Assembly (NCBI RefSeq): GCF_000702825.1
Contig: NZ_JNKF01000010.1
Coordinates: 620,001-684,000 of the forward strand
Direction of reading: 5' to 3'
Source: Prevotella sp. P6B1
GTDB lineage: Bacteria > Bacteroidota > Bacteroidia > Bacteroidales > Bacteroidaceae
Length of the DNA stretch: 64,000 nt
The first letter of the stretch is position 1. Each line of letters opens with the position of its first letter. Shown here piece by piece: positions 18,250 through 26,615 of the stretch. The position numbers were made by a program, and so were the translations under genes. The notes beneath the pieces were generated by a model, which worked only from the letters and a program-made list of their open reading frames with translations, made no database searches and had not been told where the DNA came from.

Positions 18250-21200
18250 AAAATCTGAGATATCGTTGTTCGGAATTGACGGGCGCCGAGGTGATTGTTG
18301 TCGAGGGCCTCGACCTCAGCTAAGTACTTCTCTGCTTTCTGTATATCGCCCATGCCGTAATAGCCCAGGGCGAGCATGTACTTGCAGTGGATGAGGTTCA
18401 TCTCATCGAGGTCGCCTTCCCATACCAGCAGGTCGGGCAGCGAAACGGCAAAGTAGTCCATCACCACATGGTCAAAAATGTGCTGCTTGCCGTAGTTGAT
18501 GAGCTTGTTGAACAGCGAGCGGGCCTTGTCTTCCTGTCCCAGTTTGCGGTAGCACAGGGCAGCATAGAAGATTTTATCGGGCTTGGCATCGTTGTAATAC
18601 ATTGCGGCTGCGGGCTCGGTTGGGCCAACGGTGCCTTCCTCGTATCGGCCCAGGAAATAAAGGAAGTCGTTATCCTGCGAGCCATAGAGCTTGCCTTCGC
18701 CTAAGTGGTGTGGGAACACGAGGCATTCCTCTAAAAGCTGCTTGGCGCGGGCATCGTGTGGATCCTTCTGCAACAGCTGCTTGGCAATCTCTAAACGGCA
18801 CATCTGATACTGACCGCTCACTTTGCCTTCGCCACCCTCCCATGGATGGAAGATGCGATTATCGATGAGTTGCTTAGCCTCCTCGTATCTACCTAACATG
18901 TTAAGCAGGGTGGCATGTTCGAGCACGAGGTCGTCGCGGCGCTCAATGAGCTCGGCATGTGCTTCGTAGAAGGCCAGACGCTCGGCAAGTGGACGGTGTA
19001 GGCGCTTGTAAAGCTGATCAAGCTCCATGAATAGGCGCTCATCGTTCTTATCGAGATGAAAGGCTTTTTCCATATACTCCAAAGCCTCATCCTGACGCCC
19101 CTGCTTGTTAAAGCGTGCGAGAGCCAGATTGCGCCATACGGTTGGGAAGTTTGGATCGATACGGGCAGAGAGTTCCCAGTTCTCGATGGCTAAATCATAC
19201 TGACGTTTATCGTAATACAGACATCCCAGATAGTAAGGTGCCTTGGCATCATTTGCGTCGGGCAGATTTTTCATTGACTCGAACATGCGGGCATCCTCCA
19301 GACGGTTGGGGAAACAATAATCTGGAGCCACCTTCATAGCCTTAATGATAATGTCCTTCGCATCTTCGATACCAGTAATATACGCCAGATAATAATAGGT
19401 AAGTGGCGACTCCTCTATCCCATGCTTGATGGCGGTTTGCAGCACCAGCGTAGCCTCGTTGTTGAGCCCGGCCTGAACATAGTCAAGGGCTGTTTCGTGG
19501 TAGTTATAGATGTTGCCGTGCATCAGGTCGACCATGTGGTCTAATGGTGCGTTATCACCTGAAAGCAGATGCTCCTCGACCATGCAGACATAGTTGAATG
19601 GATCGATAGTGTACGACTCCTTAATCCAAGCCAAAGCCTCGTCTTTTCTGCCCAGTTTACGTAGCACGGTAGCCTTCATGGCGCGTGCCTTGTGGTTATG
19701 ACTGTTGTTAATCAGGGCGCGATTGAGTTCGTCGAGTGCATCCTCCCACCTCTCAGCAGCTATGCTGATGCAGGCGGCCTCGAAATAGCCTGCATCGGCC
19801 CAAGCCTTGTTCCAGGTAGATTTCCAGAAGTAATTGTAGGCCACACCGTGCAGCCCTTTCAGTTTATTAACCACACCCAGGTAGAATAGTGCCTCGCCAT
19901 CGTAAGGATTTGGATTGCGTTTCTTTTGAACCTTTACGGCTGTTTCGAGATAAGTCTTAGTCTTATCGAAACGGGCGCGGCGCAGGTACCACAAGCCTAT
20001 CTGCATGTTGCAGCGGTAATCCAATGGATCGCGGCGCAAGGCCTCCTCGTAGTAATCAAGTGCACTCCAAGTGGCATGGCGATACTGTTCCAGGTGCAGA
20101 CCAGTCAAGTACAACTGATCGATGGTCTTGGTATCCTGTGGCGAGAGCGCAGCCTCGGCGGCATCAGGGATAGGACGGATTTCATCCGACTCGGCATGCC
20201 ACTCTAACAGCGGGTACATGCGGGGATTCTCAGGGCGATCGATAGTAAGGAACATATCGTGCAACGGGGTGTTGGTTTCAACCGTCTCAACAAGCACCTC
20301 CTCTGGCGAGAGGGTTACTACCTTATCATAATATACGTTGCTATCAAGATCATCGAGTACGATACGTACCGTTTGCTTAGATGTAGCCAGGATCTTAAAG
20401 GTGGTATGGGTAGCATCGGGCTGCTCGATATTCATCACGAAATCCTTCGAGGCCTGTTTTACGATACCTACCTCGCGATAAGGCATAAAGTACTGCACAA
20501 ACTGCTTCTCCTCGTAGGGCATCAGCCAGGTAAAGTCGGGCTGGTTCTCGGTATATACACCTGCCATCAGCTCGATATAGGGGCGGAAACCCTCACGATC
20601 AACCTGCCACTGCTGCATCTCCTCGGGTGTAGCCTCATCCGTCAGGTTGCGGTCCCAGGCACGACCAAAGTCGCCATTACCCCAAGTCCACTGTTTTTTG
20701 CCTGGCGAATAGTGGTGACTGGCCACATGCAGCATACCGCCCTTGGTATCGTTCTCGTAACCACCCTCGAAATCGAAGCGTGAGTTTACGCCCATATAGC
20801 TGGTGGGCACAAAGATATTTTTATAGTTAGAGATATCAACACCTGCCGAATAGTCCATCTTATAATAGGTGCCTGTGGCGATGGGGAACGACGAAACGGC
20901 ACGCTTTCCATGATCGAATACGGCATTGATATCGGGTGGAAACACGCTCTGATAGGCATCGTTAACTTCGACGGCAGGGTTGGCCCACCACAGGAAGGTC
21001 TGGGGCAGATTAGTGCGATTGCTTACACGACCCTGAATTTCGAGATAAGCACAGCCTGGACGCAAGGTAAAGCCTGCCATACCCTTTTGGTGGAACATAC
21101 GCTCCATCTCGTTTACCCATACGGTGATAGAGCCATCCTCGTTCTCAACAATGGTGCTATCAACAGGCATGTAGGTGGATGGACGATGGTGCTGCGGCCA

Positions 21201-21548
21201 GTTAAACTCGATGCCACCACTAATCCAAGGACCAGCCAGACCAACCAATGCGGGCTTGATAACATGGTTGTAATACACAAAGTGACGCTGCTTTATCTTG
21301 TCGTATGCCATCTGTACACGTCCGCCCAGCTCAGGCAGTATCATCACCTTGATATATTCATTTTCTATATAGATGGCTTTGTACTCCTTGTCTGTCTTTT
21401 CGTCGCTCATTGTCTCAATGACGGGGTAGGGATATACCACACCACTTGAGCCTTGATACACTCTCTTCTCTAAGAACATAGGGTTCTTCTCGGGCTTTCC
21501 CACCTCATAGGTTGGGATAGTCACCATCTCTCTCCAAGCTTTTACCAT
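18246..21548 (-). CDS. DUF5107 domain protein with long TPR array
   Basis: This 1100-residue protein has no signal peptide, so it is probably cytoplasmic. Residues 1-330 match the DUF5107 type (EYIKVMILPELGGRVQMAYDK, ISGGIEFNWPQHHRP, LWWANPAVEVND, ASHHYSPGKKQWTWGNGDFG), a mutarotase-like beta-sandwich fold. Residues about 490-1095 are TPR repeats (for example ALDYYEEALRRDPLDYRCNMQIGLWYLRRARF, PNFPTVWRNLALARFNKQG). Family function is not established to my knowledge; a sugar-processing role is inferred because it sits between a sugar-porter MFS gene (62 bp upstream) and GH2 (4-nt overlap). His, Glu and Trp residues in GIEFNWPQHHRP are candidates for an active site. Confidence 0.75.
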   Translation of the reverse strand: MVKAWREMVTIPTYEVGKPEKNPMFLEKRVYQGSSGVVYPYPVIETMSDEKTDKEYKAIYIENEYIKVMILPELGGRVQMAYDKIKQRHFVYYNHVIKPALVGLAGPWISGGIEFNWPQHHRPSTYMPVDSTIVENEDGSITVWVNEMERMFHQKGMAGFTLRPGCAYLEIQGRVSNRTNLPQTFLWWANPAVEVNDAYQSVFPPDINAVFDHGKRAVSSFPIATGTYYKMDYSAGVDISNYKNIFVPTSYMGVNSRFDFEGGYENDTKGGMLHVASHHYSPGKKQWTWGNGDFGRAWDRNLTDEATPEEMQQWQVDREGFRPYIELMAGVYTENQPDFTWLMPYEEKQFVQYFMPYREVGIVKQASKDFVMNIEQPDATHTTFKILATSKQTVRIVLDDLDSNVYYDKVVTLSPEEVLVETVETNTPLHDMFLTIDRPENPRMYPLLEWHAESDEIRPIPDAAEAALSPQDTKTIDQLYLTGLHLEQYRHATWSALDYYEEALRRDPLDYRCNMQIGLWYLRRARFDKTKTYLETAVKVQKKRNPNPYDGEALFYLGVVNKLKGLHGVAYNYFWKSTWNKAWADAGYFEAACISIAAERWEDALDELNRALINNSHNHKARAMKATVLRKLGRKDEALAWIKESYTIDPFNYVCMVEEHLLSGDNAPLDHMVDLMHGNIYNYHETALDYVQAGLNNEATLVLQTAIKHGIEESPLTYYYLAYITGIEDAKDIIIKAMKVAPDYCFPNRLEDARMFESMKNLPDANDAKAPYYLGCLYYDKRQYDLAIENWELSARIDPNFPTVWRNLALARFNKQGRQDEALEYMEKAFHLDKNDERLFMELDQLYKRLHRPLAERLAFYEAHAELIERRDDLVLEHATLLNMLGRYEEAKQLIDNRIFHPWEGGEGKVSGQYQMCRLEIAKQLLQKDPHDARAKQLLEECLVFPHHLGEGKLYGSQDNDFLYFLGRYEEGTVGPTEPAAAMYYNDAKPDKIFYAALCYRKLGQEDKARSLFNKLINYGKQHIFDHVVMDYFAVSLPDLLVWEGDLDEMNLIHCKYMLALGYYGMGDIQKAEKYLAEVEALDNNHLGARQFRTTISQIL

Positions 21549-21554
21549 CTTTAT

Positions 21555-21597
21555 ATTTACAATTTTACGATTTACAATTTACAATTCATTTTTCATT
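21555..21597. repeat. AT-rich 7-bp repeat tract between MFS and DUF5107 genes
   Basis: The tract contains ATTTACA at 21555, ATTTTACG at 21562, ATTTACA at 21570 and again at 21577, then ATTCATT and TTTCATT. It fills most of the 62-bp gap between two co-oriented genes. The 7-bp periodicity matches tracts inside the GH2 and PorV genes. Confidence 0.7.
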
Positions 21598-21610
21598 TTT
21601 TCCAATTTGG

Positions 21611-22948
21611 TTATTTGACCAATTCTTTTTCTAACGCTTCAAGGCTCTTGCCTTTAGTCTCTGGACAGTTACGGAAAAGGAAAATAAAGGCACAGATACA
21701 GATACCGCTGTAAATCCAGAACGTACCGCTGCTGCCTAAGGCGGCATTCATGGGCGGAAACGAGAATGTCAGTGTGCAACAGCCTACCCATAGGGCAAAA
21801 GTACAAGTCGCCATCGCAATACCACGGATGCGGTTTGGGAATATCTCTGCCAACAGAGTCCATGTAACAGGTCCTAATGTCATCGCATACACGGAGATGG
21901 CTGCTACTACGAGCGCTACCATCAACATGCCAGTCATGCCCATGAAATAGCAAGCGCCTAATGTCAGATAGATCAGACCGAGTCCGCCAGCGCCAATGAG
22001 TATAAGTGTGCGACGCCCCCACTTCTCGATGGTGTAGAGTGCCACAAACGTAAACACCACATTGGCGATACCAGTGATGACGATATTGATAAACATGCCG
22101 TCCACATCGAAACCTGCACCCACAAATATCTCCTGAGCATAGTTGAAAATCACGTTAGTGCCGCACCACTGCTGGAATACAGCTACTACCAATCCAAGCA
22201 ACAGCACCTTACCGTATTTATGCTGGAACAGCTCGCCTAGTCCAGCCTCCTGTTTAAAGTCATTAAACTTTGAACTTTCTTGCGTCCCTTCGGTAGCAAG
22301 CGAGCATAGCTCGAGCGGAGCTTTGAGCTGTTTATATACGGGACTCTCTGGGATAAAGAAACTCATGATGAGGAACAATGCTGCAGGAATGGTCTCTGCC
22401 CAGAACATCCAGCGCCACCCCCAGCCGATATTCCATTCCTGATTGTCGGCTATTGTTGTGTCCTTGGCTAATAACATGTTAACAATCTGGGCACAGAGGA
22501 TACCGAGTACGATGGTCATCTGGTTCAGACTGACCATCCTGCCTCTGATCTCTGCCGGACTGACTTCTGCAATATACATGGGTGCTAAAGCAGAGGCAAC
22601 ACCGATGCCGATGCCTCCCACAAAGCGTGCTATATTAAATAAGGTGAAGTTGTTGAATAACCCTGTAGCGATAGCAGACACGGTAAATAGAACAGCTGAT
22701 AACATCAGTAGTGGCTTACGACCATATTTGTCGGCAGCTGCACCTGCTACCATTGCGCCAAGCAGGCACCCTATGAGGGCTGTTGTCATAGCTATGCCCT
22801 GCATCAGAGGCGAATCGCTGATGCTGAAGTATAGCTCATAGAATGGTTTTGCGCCACCAATCACTACCCAGTCATAACCAAAGAGTAGGCCGCCCATGGC
22901 CGAAACTGCGCAGATGAAGTAGAGAAATCCTTTGTTGTAACCTTGCAT
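21611..22948 (-). CDS. MFS sugar porter (XylE/sugar:H+ symporter type)
   Basis: This 445-residue inner-membrane transporter has 12 predicted helices and the sugar-porter signatures: GGLLFGYDWVVIGGA in helix 1, DKYGRKPLL in loop 2-3, PMYIAEVSPAEIRGRMVSLNQ after helix 4, PESP at the start of the central loop, and EIFPNRIRGIAMA in the second half. It most likely brings monosaccharides such as galactose or arabinose into the cytoplasm by proton symport. The central loop holds an unusual stretch (LELCSLATEGTQESSKFNDF), encoded by repeat-like DNA at about 22255-22330. It has its own promoter and leads the DUF5107-GH2 operon. Confidence 0.9.
   Translation of the reverse strand: MQGYNKGFLYFICAVSAMGGLLFGYDWVVIGGAKPFYELYFSISDSPLMQGIAMTTALIGCLLGAMVAGAAADKYGRKPLLMLSAVLFTVSAIATGLFNNFTLFNIARFVGGIGIGVASALAPMYIAEVSPAEIRGRMVSLNQMTIVLGILCAQIVNMLLAKDTTIADNQEWNIGWGWRWMFWAETIPAALFLIMSFFIPESPVYKQLKAPLELCSLATEGTQESSKFNDFKQEAGLGELFQHKYGKVLLLGLVVAVFQQWCGTNVIFNYAQEIFVGAGFDVDGMFINIVITGIANVVFTFVALYTIEKWGRRTLILIGAGGLGLIYLTLGACYFMGMTGMLMVALVVAAISVYAMTLGPVTWTLLAEIFPNRIRGIAMATCTFALWVGCCTLTFSFPPMNAALGSSGTFWIYSGICICAFIFLFRNCPETKGKSLEALEKELVK
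22255..22330. repeat. Repeat-like in-frame insert in the MFS central loop
   Basis: This segment has two ACTTTNN heptamers (22267-22280) next to an inverted-repeat-rich stretch containing CGAGCATAGCTC (22301-22312). The 12-mer differs by one base from CGAGCGTAGCTC at 61795-61806. The boundaries are approximate. Confidence 0.4.
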
Positions 22949-22953
22949 ATCTT

Positions 22954-22983
22954 AAACGTTTTTGTTTCTTGGGTGCAAAGTTA
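22954..22983 (-). promoter_or_regulatory. Promoter of the MFS-DUF5107-GH2 operon with possible LacI-type half-operator
   Basis: CAAAGTTA at 22976-22983 is TAACTTTG on the minus strand, a good -7 element 28 bp before the ATG. AAACGTTT at 22954-22961 lies in the predicted leader and matches the core of the perfect palindrome at 46172. The operator role is inferred from that similarity and the nearby lacI-type gene. Confidence 0.5.
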
Positions 22984-23040
22984 CGACGATTTTTGTATTA
23001 GAAGTATAGATTATCTGATGATTTTATATGGACTATTCTA

Positions 23041-23913
23041 CTATTGCTTGGATTCCCTATAGACTGATGGTGGCATACCAACAATTTTAGTGAAGAGTCT
23101 CGAGAAATAAAGGGCATCTTCGATACCAACTTTATAGCAAATCATATTGATTTTCATATCAGTGGTGCGCAACAACTTACAGGCATGTTCTATCTTCAGC
23201 TGGTTGAAATAGGCGATAGGGCTATGTCCTGTTTTCTTTTTGAATGTACTTGTGAAGTGGCTCTGTGAATAGCCAATGTATTGTAGCACATCTTCCATCA
23301 TGATGTGGTTCTCTATGTTCTCCCGCATGTAGTGTATGGCTTGGTCTACAATGTCTGCTTCAGTCTCAGTCTTCGCTCTACGGAACTTCCCTAAATATCT
23401 CATCGATGCTAAAAAGTGATGTAGCAGACTACTGGCATAACGCATATCTTCCAGTTCCTTGCCCTGTTGTAAGGTGGTGAGTATCTCCTCGAAAATGTTC
23501 AATCGCTCACCAATACGTGAGTTGATAGCCACATTAATGCTTTGCGGGGTGGCCGCTCCTTGTGCATAGACATGTGCAGTGATACCCCCAAAATGCACCC
23601 AGTAGATGGTCCATCGTTGGTTGGTGCCGTATTCATGGGGCTTGCCTTTGGGAAGTATAAAGAATTGGTTCTTTCTTACCTCGTGTTGTTGGCCTTCAAC
23701 GATGTACCAGCCATCGCCCTCTACGCAATAGATGAGAACATATTGTTCGATACCCTGTTGTCGGATGCGATGATGGTGCTCGGCTTTAGGATAATAGCCA
23801 ATATCAGTAATAAACAGACTTTGGCATAGTTCGTCCTTTTCTGCCATTTCCTTCTGAGCAGGTGCCAGTACCACCATTTGTTCACCTTTGAATCCGTCCT
23901 TCTTCCTGATCAT
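23041..23913 (-). CDS. AraC-family transcriptional regulator with cupin sensor domain
   Basis: This regulator is about 291 residues when started at ATG 23913 (MIRKKDGFKGEQ). A longer frame to 24024 would overlap the upstream MFS gene by 65 nt and its extra residues look like shadow sequence, so the shorter start is preferred. Residues 40-150 form an AraC_binding cupin (YVLIYCVEGDGWYIVEGQQHEV, RWTIYWVHFGG), and the C-terminal 100 residues are an AraC HTH (IMMEDVLQYIGYSQSHFTSTFKKKTG, KVGIEDALYFSRLFTKIVGMPPSVYR). It probably senses a sugar and activates the nearby transport genes. It lies between two MFS genes, 46 bp after the first. Confidence 0.88.
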   Translation of the reverse strand: MIRKKDGFKGEQMVVLAPAQKEMAEKDELCQSLFITDIGYYPKAEHHHRIRQQGIEQYVLIYCVEGDGWYIVEGQQHEVRKNQFFILPKGKPHEYGTNQRWTIYWVHFGGITAHVYAQGAATPQSINVAINSRIGERLNIFEEILTTLQQGKELEDMRYASSLLHHFLASMRYLGKFRRAKTETEADIVDQAIHYMRENIENHIMMEDVLQYIGYSQSHFTSTFKKKTGHSPIAYFNQLKIEHACKLLRTTDMKINMICYKVGIEDALYFSRLFTKIVGMPPSVYRESKQ

Positions 23914-23959
23914 CACTGCAAAAAGCTTTTTCGGAGTTCTTGCTCGGATAGGCTGTGTG

Positions 23960-25261
23960 TCACTTTTTGGTCTTGATGCCGAAAACAGCGCAGGCGCCAG
24001 CAACCAGTAGGATACCTGAAACAATCATCATATAGGCCTGATTACTGCCTACGAGCGTCAGGATTGAACCTCCCAGAAGGGCGGCTACAATCTGGGGTAC
24101 GCAGATGGTTCCGTTGAAGAGTCCCAGATATGCGCCCATGTGGCCATAGCCCTGCAGGGCATTGGTGACCAGAGTGAATGGACAGGCCAACTGTGCTGCC
24201 CAGGCGCAACCAATCAGCAGGAATGGGAGAATCTGCAGATACTGACCAGGACAGAAGGGAATGAGTGAAAAGCCCAAGCCTCCGAGGGCCATGCTGACAG
24301 CATAGGCCACCTTGATATTCTTGAATCGGGGGATGAGGGCCGCCCATACAACAGAGCCCATGGCCTGTATAGCATAGAGCACGCCTGTCCAGTTGCCGGC
24401 TACCTGATATGCCTCGCTGGTAGAGTCGGCGGTATCCCAGACGGTCAGCGATACGGCATCAACCACGTAGGTCCACATATAAAGGAAGGCTGCCCAACTG
24501 AAGAACTGTACCAGTCCGATGCGCCAGAAGGCCGATGGGGCGTTCTTGAGGAGAACGAACCAGTTGGCCGAGTCTTTCTTCTCTTCTGATACGGGATTGT
24601 ATTCGGCATACTCCTCGGGTGTCCATTCCTTGACTTTGAGTGTGGTGTATATGACACAGAGAATGAGGATAGCAGCACCAATATAGAATGACCAGATTAC
24701 CGTGTCGGGCACAACGCCTTCGGGAGCTACGTTCTTCAGGCCAATCCAAGCAAAGAAGAATGGGAATAGGAAACCTACCACGCTACCTGCATTACATAGG
24801 AACGATTGGATAGAGTAGGCCTTGCCTTTCTGTTTCTCGTTCACCATGTCGCCTACCATCATCTTGAAGGGTTGCATGGCCATGTTGATACTGGTGTCAA
24901 GAAGCATCAGCATTAGCAGACCGAAAATCATGACCATCGAGATGCTCAATCCTAATGAGCCGGCATTAGGCAGAAGACACATGACGGCCACTGCTGTCAG
25001 GGCTCCTATAAATAAATAAGGTATACGGCGCCCGAATCGCGTCCAGGTTCTATCGCTCAGTGTGCCAACAATCGGCTGTACCAGAATACCCATCAATGGG
25101 GGGAGTATCCAGAAAAAACTCAGCGAGTGCGGGTCAGCACCTAATGTGCGGAAAATACGCGAGATGTTAGCACTCTGCAGGGCGTATGCAATCTGTACGC
25201 CAAAGAATCCGAAACTCAGATTCCATAACTTCCAAAACGATAAATCCGGTTTTTGTCTCAT
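23960..25261 (-). CDS. MFS transporter, GPH/SLC45-like (sugar:cation symporter type)
   Basis: This 433-residue inner-membrane protein has about 12 helices. Its N-terminus (MRQKPDLSFWKLWNLSFGFFGVQIAYALQ with SANISRIF) and the loop motif GTLSDRTWTRFGRRIPYLFIG are typical of Bacteroidota transporters annotated as maltose or sucrose type MFS symporters. It probably imports a di- or oligosaccharide made in the periplasm; substrate is not readable from sequence. It follows the LacI regulator gene by 25 bp and precedes the AraC gene by 46 bp, so the three may be co-transcribed. Confidence 0.85.
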   Translation of the reverse strand: MRQKPDLSFWKLWNLSFGFFGVQIAYALQSANISRIFRTLGADPHSLSFFWILPPLMGILVQPIVGTLSDRTWTRFGRRIPYLFIGALTAVAVMCLLPNAGSLGLSISMVMIFGLLMLMLLDTSINMAMQPFKMMVGDMVNEKQKGKAYSIQSFLCNAGSVVGFLFPFFFAWIGLKNVAPEGVVPDTVIWSFYIGAAILILCVIYTTLKVKEWTPEEYAEYNPVSEEKKDSANWFVLLKNAPSAFWRIGLVQFFSWAAFLYMWTYVVDAVSLTVWDTADSTSEAYQVAGNWTGVLYAIQAMGSVVWAALIPRFKNIKVAYAVSMALGGLGFSLIPFCPGQYLQILPFLLIGCAWAAQLACPFTLVTNALQGYGHMGAYLGLFNGTICVPQIVAALLGGSILTLVGSNQAYMMIVSGILLVAGACAVFGIKTKK

Positions 25262-25286
25262 ATTATTGTTCTTTTTTTATTATTCA

Positions 25287-26312
25287 CTATTTTGTTGTGC
25301 CGCGGACAACCAGTCTGGTTCTGATCACCCGTTTTTCTATTTTGTCAAGTGGCGACAATCCTTCCACCTTATCCATGAGGATGTTGGCCGCTTCTTCGCC
25401 CACACGATGTCCCCGCTGTTCAACGGTGGTCAGCATCGGGTCGCAGGCAACTGCACGCTGTCCGTTGGTGAAACCGCATATCTGTACGTCTTCAGGTACC
25501 CTGCGTCCAGCATGTTTTACTGTGTATAGCACACCGATAGCCGTGTCGTCATTAACGGCGAAGTAACCGTCTGGCGGATTTTCCATGGCCATGAGTTTAG
25601 GTGTCAGCTCCTCAGCAGCAGCACGGTTGTCGCATAAGCCAACGATACTCTCATCTATCTGCATGCCGTGTTTTAAAAGGGCATCCTTGTAGCCGTTGAA
25701 GCGGTTCTTTGATATCTCCAACTGCATGGGACCGCCGTAAAAGGCGATGCGCTTGCATCCAGACTCTATCAGATGAGTTACCGCATTATATGCCCCCATA
25801 TAGTCGTCGACCACCACGCGACTGGCGTTTACACCCGTACAGATTCTGTCATAGAACACCATGGGGATGCCAGCGTCAATCAGCTTCTGATAGTGGTCGT
25901 AGTTCTTCGTGTCCTTGGCCTGCGACACAATCACACCGCACACCTTGTAGCGGTGGAAGCTCTCGCAGATCTTGGCTTCACGCTCATACTGTTCTCCACT
26001 CAGTGCCACCATAATCTGGTAGCCACGACTGGTAGCGGCCTCTTCGATACCTGTCAGGATGGATGAGAAATAATAATGTGTGAACTCCGGTACGATGACA
26101 CCAATTAGTCGTTGTGGCATCACACGACTGTGACGGAGTGCCTCGCCGATGGCGTTGGGATAGAAGTTGTGCTCGCGAGCATACTGTTGGATGGCCCTGC
26201 GACGTTCTTCGCTGATGCGGGGCGAATCCTTCAATGCACGCGATACTGTTGCCACGGAAATGCCGAACTCCCGTGCAATATCCTTCATTGTCATTGGCGC
26301 TTTATCCTCCAT
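25287..26312 (-). CDS. LacI-family transcriptional regulator
   Basis: This 341-residue protein has an N-terminal LacI helix-turn-helix (MTMKDIAREFGISVATVSRAL, hinge near NAIGEAL) and a periplasmic-binding-protein-like sensor domain (LIGVIVPEFTHYYFSSILTGIE, VCGVIVSQAKD, DGYFAVNDDTAIGVL, DVQICGFTNGQ, LTTVEQRGHRVGEEAA). It would bind a palindromic operator and respond to a sugar. A perfect 14-bp palindrome of the right type occurs at 46172, upstream of the third SusC gene, and a partial one at 22954. It heads a minus-strand run with the two transport genes and is divergent from the ammonium-transporter operon. Confidence 0.92.
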   Translation of the reverse strand: MEDKAPMTMKDIAREFGISVATVSRALKDSPRISEERRRAIQQYAREHNFYPNAIGEALRHSRVMPQRLIGVIVPEFTHYYFSSILTGIEEAATSRGYQIMVALSGEQYEREAKICESFHRYKVCGVIVSQAKDTKNYDHYQKLIDAGIPMVFYDRICTGVNASRVVVDDYMGAYNAVTHLIESGCKRIAFYGGPMQLEISKNRFNGYKDALLKHGMQIDESIVGLCDNRAAAEELTPKLMAMENPPDGYFAVNDDTAIGVLYTVKHAGRRVPEDVQICGFTNGQRAVACDPMLTTVEQRGHRVGEEAANILMDKVEGLSPLDKIEKRVIRTRLVVRGTTK

Positions 26313-26333
26313 CGGTCCTAATTATTCTGCGTG

Positions 26334-26364
26334 CAAAGATAATGCAAATCGGGCGAAATACAAA
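26334..26364 (-). promoter_or_regulatory. Promoter of the lacI-type gene
   Basis: CAAAGATA at 26334-26341 (TATCTTTG on the minus strand) and CAAA at 26361-26364 (TTTG) are 19 bp apart, a full match to the -33/-7 consensus. The -7 is 22 bp from the ATG at 26312. Confidence 0.7.
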
Positions 26365-26580
26365 ATAAATAGCGATTTATTTTTATTCGGGTGGTAGTTT
26401 GATGTCAAGGGAGTCCTTTGTGATTATTCAACTAACAATCTGTAACACAATGATGGTATTTTACTAACAAATCGTTTCGAACTAACACGTTTGCGGTCTA
26501 TATTATTACAAAATGATAGTTTATGATAGATTTTAGAATCAAAGTGAAAGAAATAAGCGTATTATCTTCCATTTTGTTCG
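26365..26580. other. AT-rich divergent intergenic region
   Basis: Between the lacI-type and amt promoters I see no ORF with coding character, no hairpin with a T-run and no tRNA. The stretch is AT-rich. ACTAACA occurs twice, near 26430 and 26463, with related AACTAACACG near 26480. These could be sites for a regulator, but that is not supported further. Confidence 0.4.
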
Positions 26581-26588
26581 TACCTTTG
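26581..26588 (+). promoter_or_regulatory. -7 promoter element of the amt/ATP-grasp operon
   Basis: TACCTTTG followed by CCCCC is a perfect -7 element, 28 bp before ATG 26616. It lies inside the longer reading frame that begins at 26523, so the true start must be 26616. Confidence 0.65.
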
Positions 26589-26615
26589 CCCCCAAGTATT
26601 AAAGGTAAGATAGTT

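Noticed and set aside
23914..24024. N-terminal extension of the AraC regulator
   Set aside because: It would overlap the upstream MFS gene by 65 nt and the extra residues show no domain; ATG 23913 starts right before the expected cupin domain.
26523..26615. N-terminal extension of the ammonium transporter
   Set aside because: The -7 promoter element at 26581 lies inside it, so transcription starts after it.
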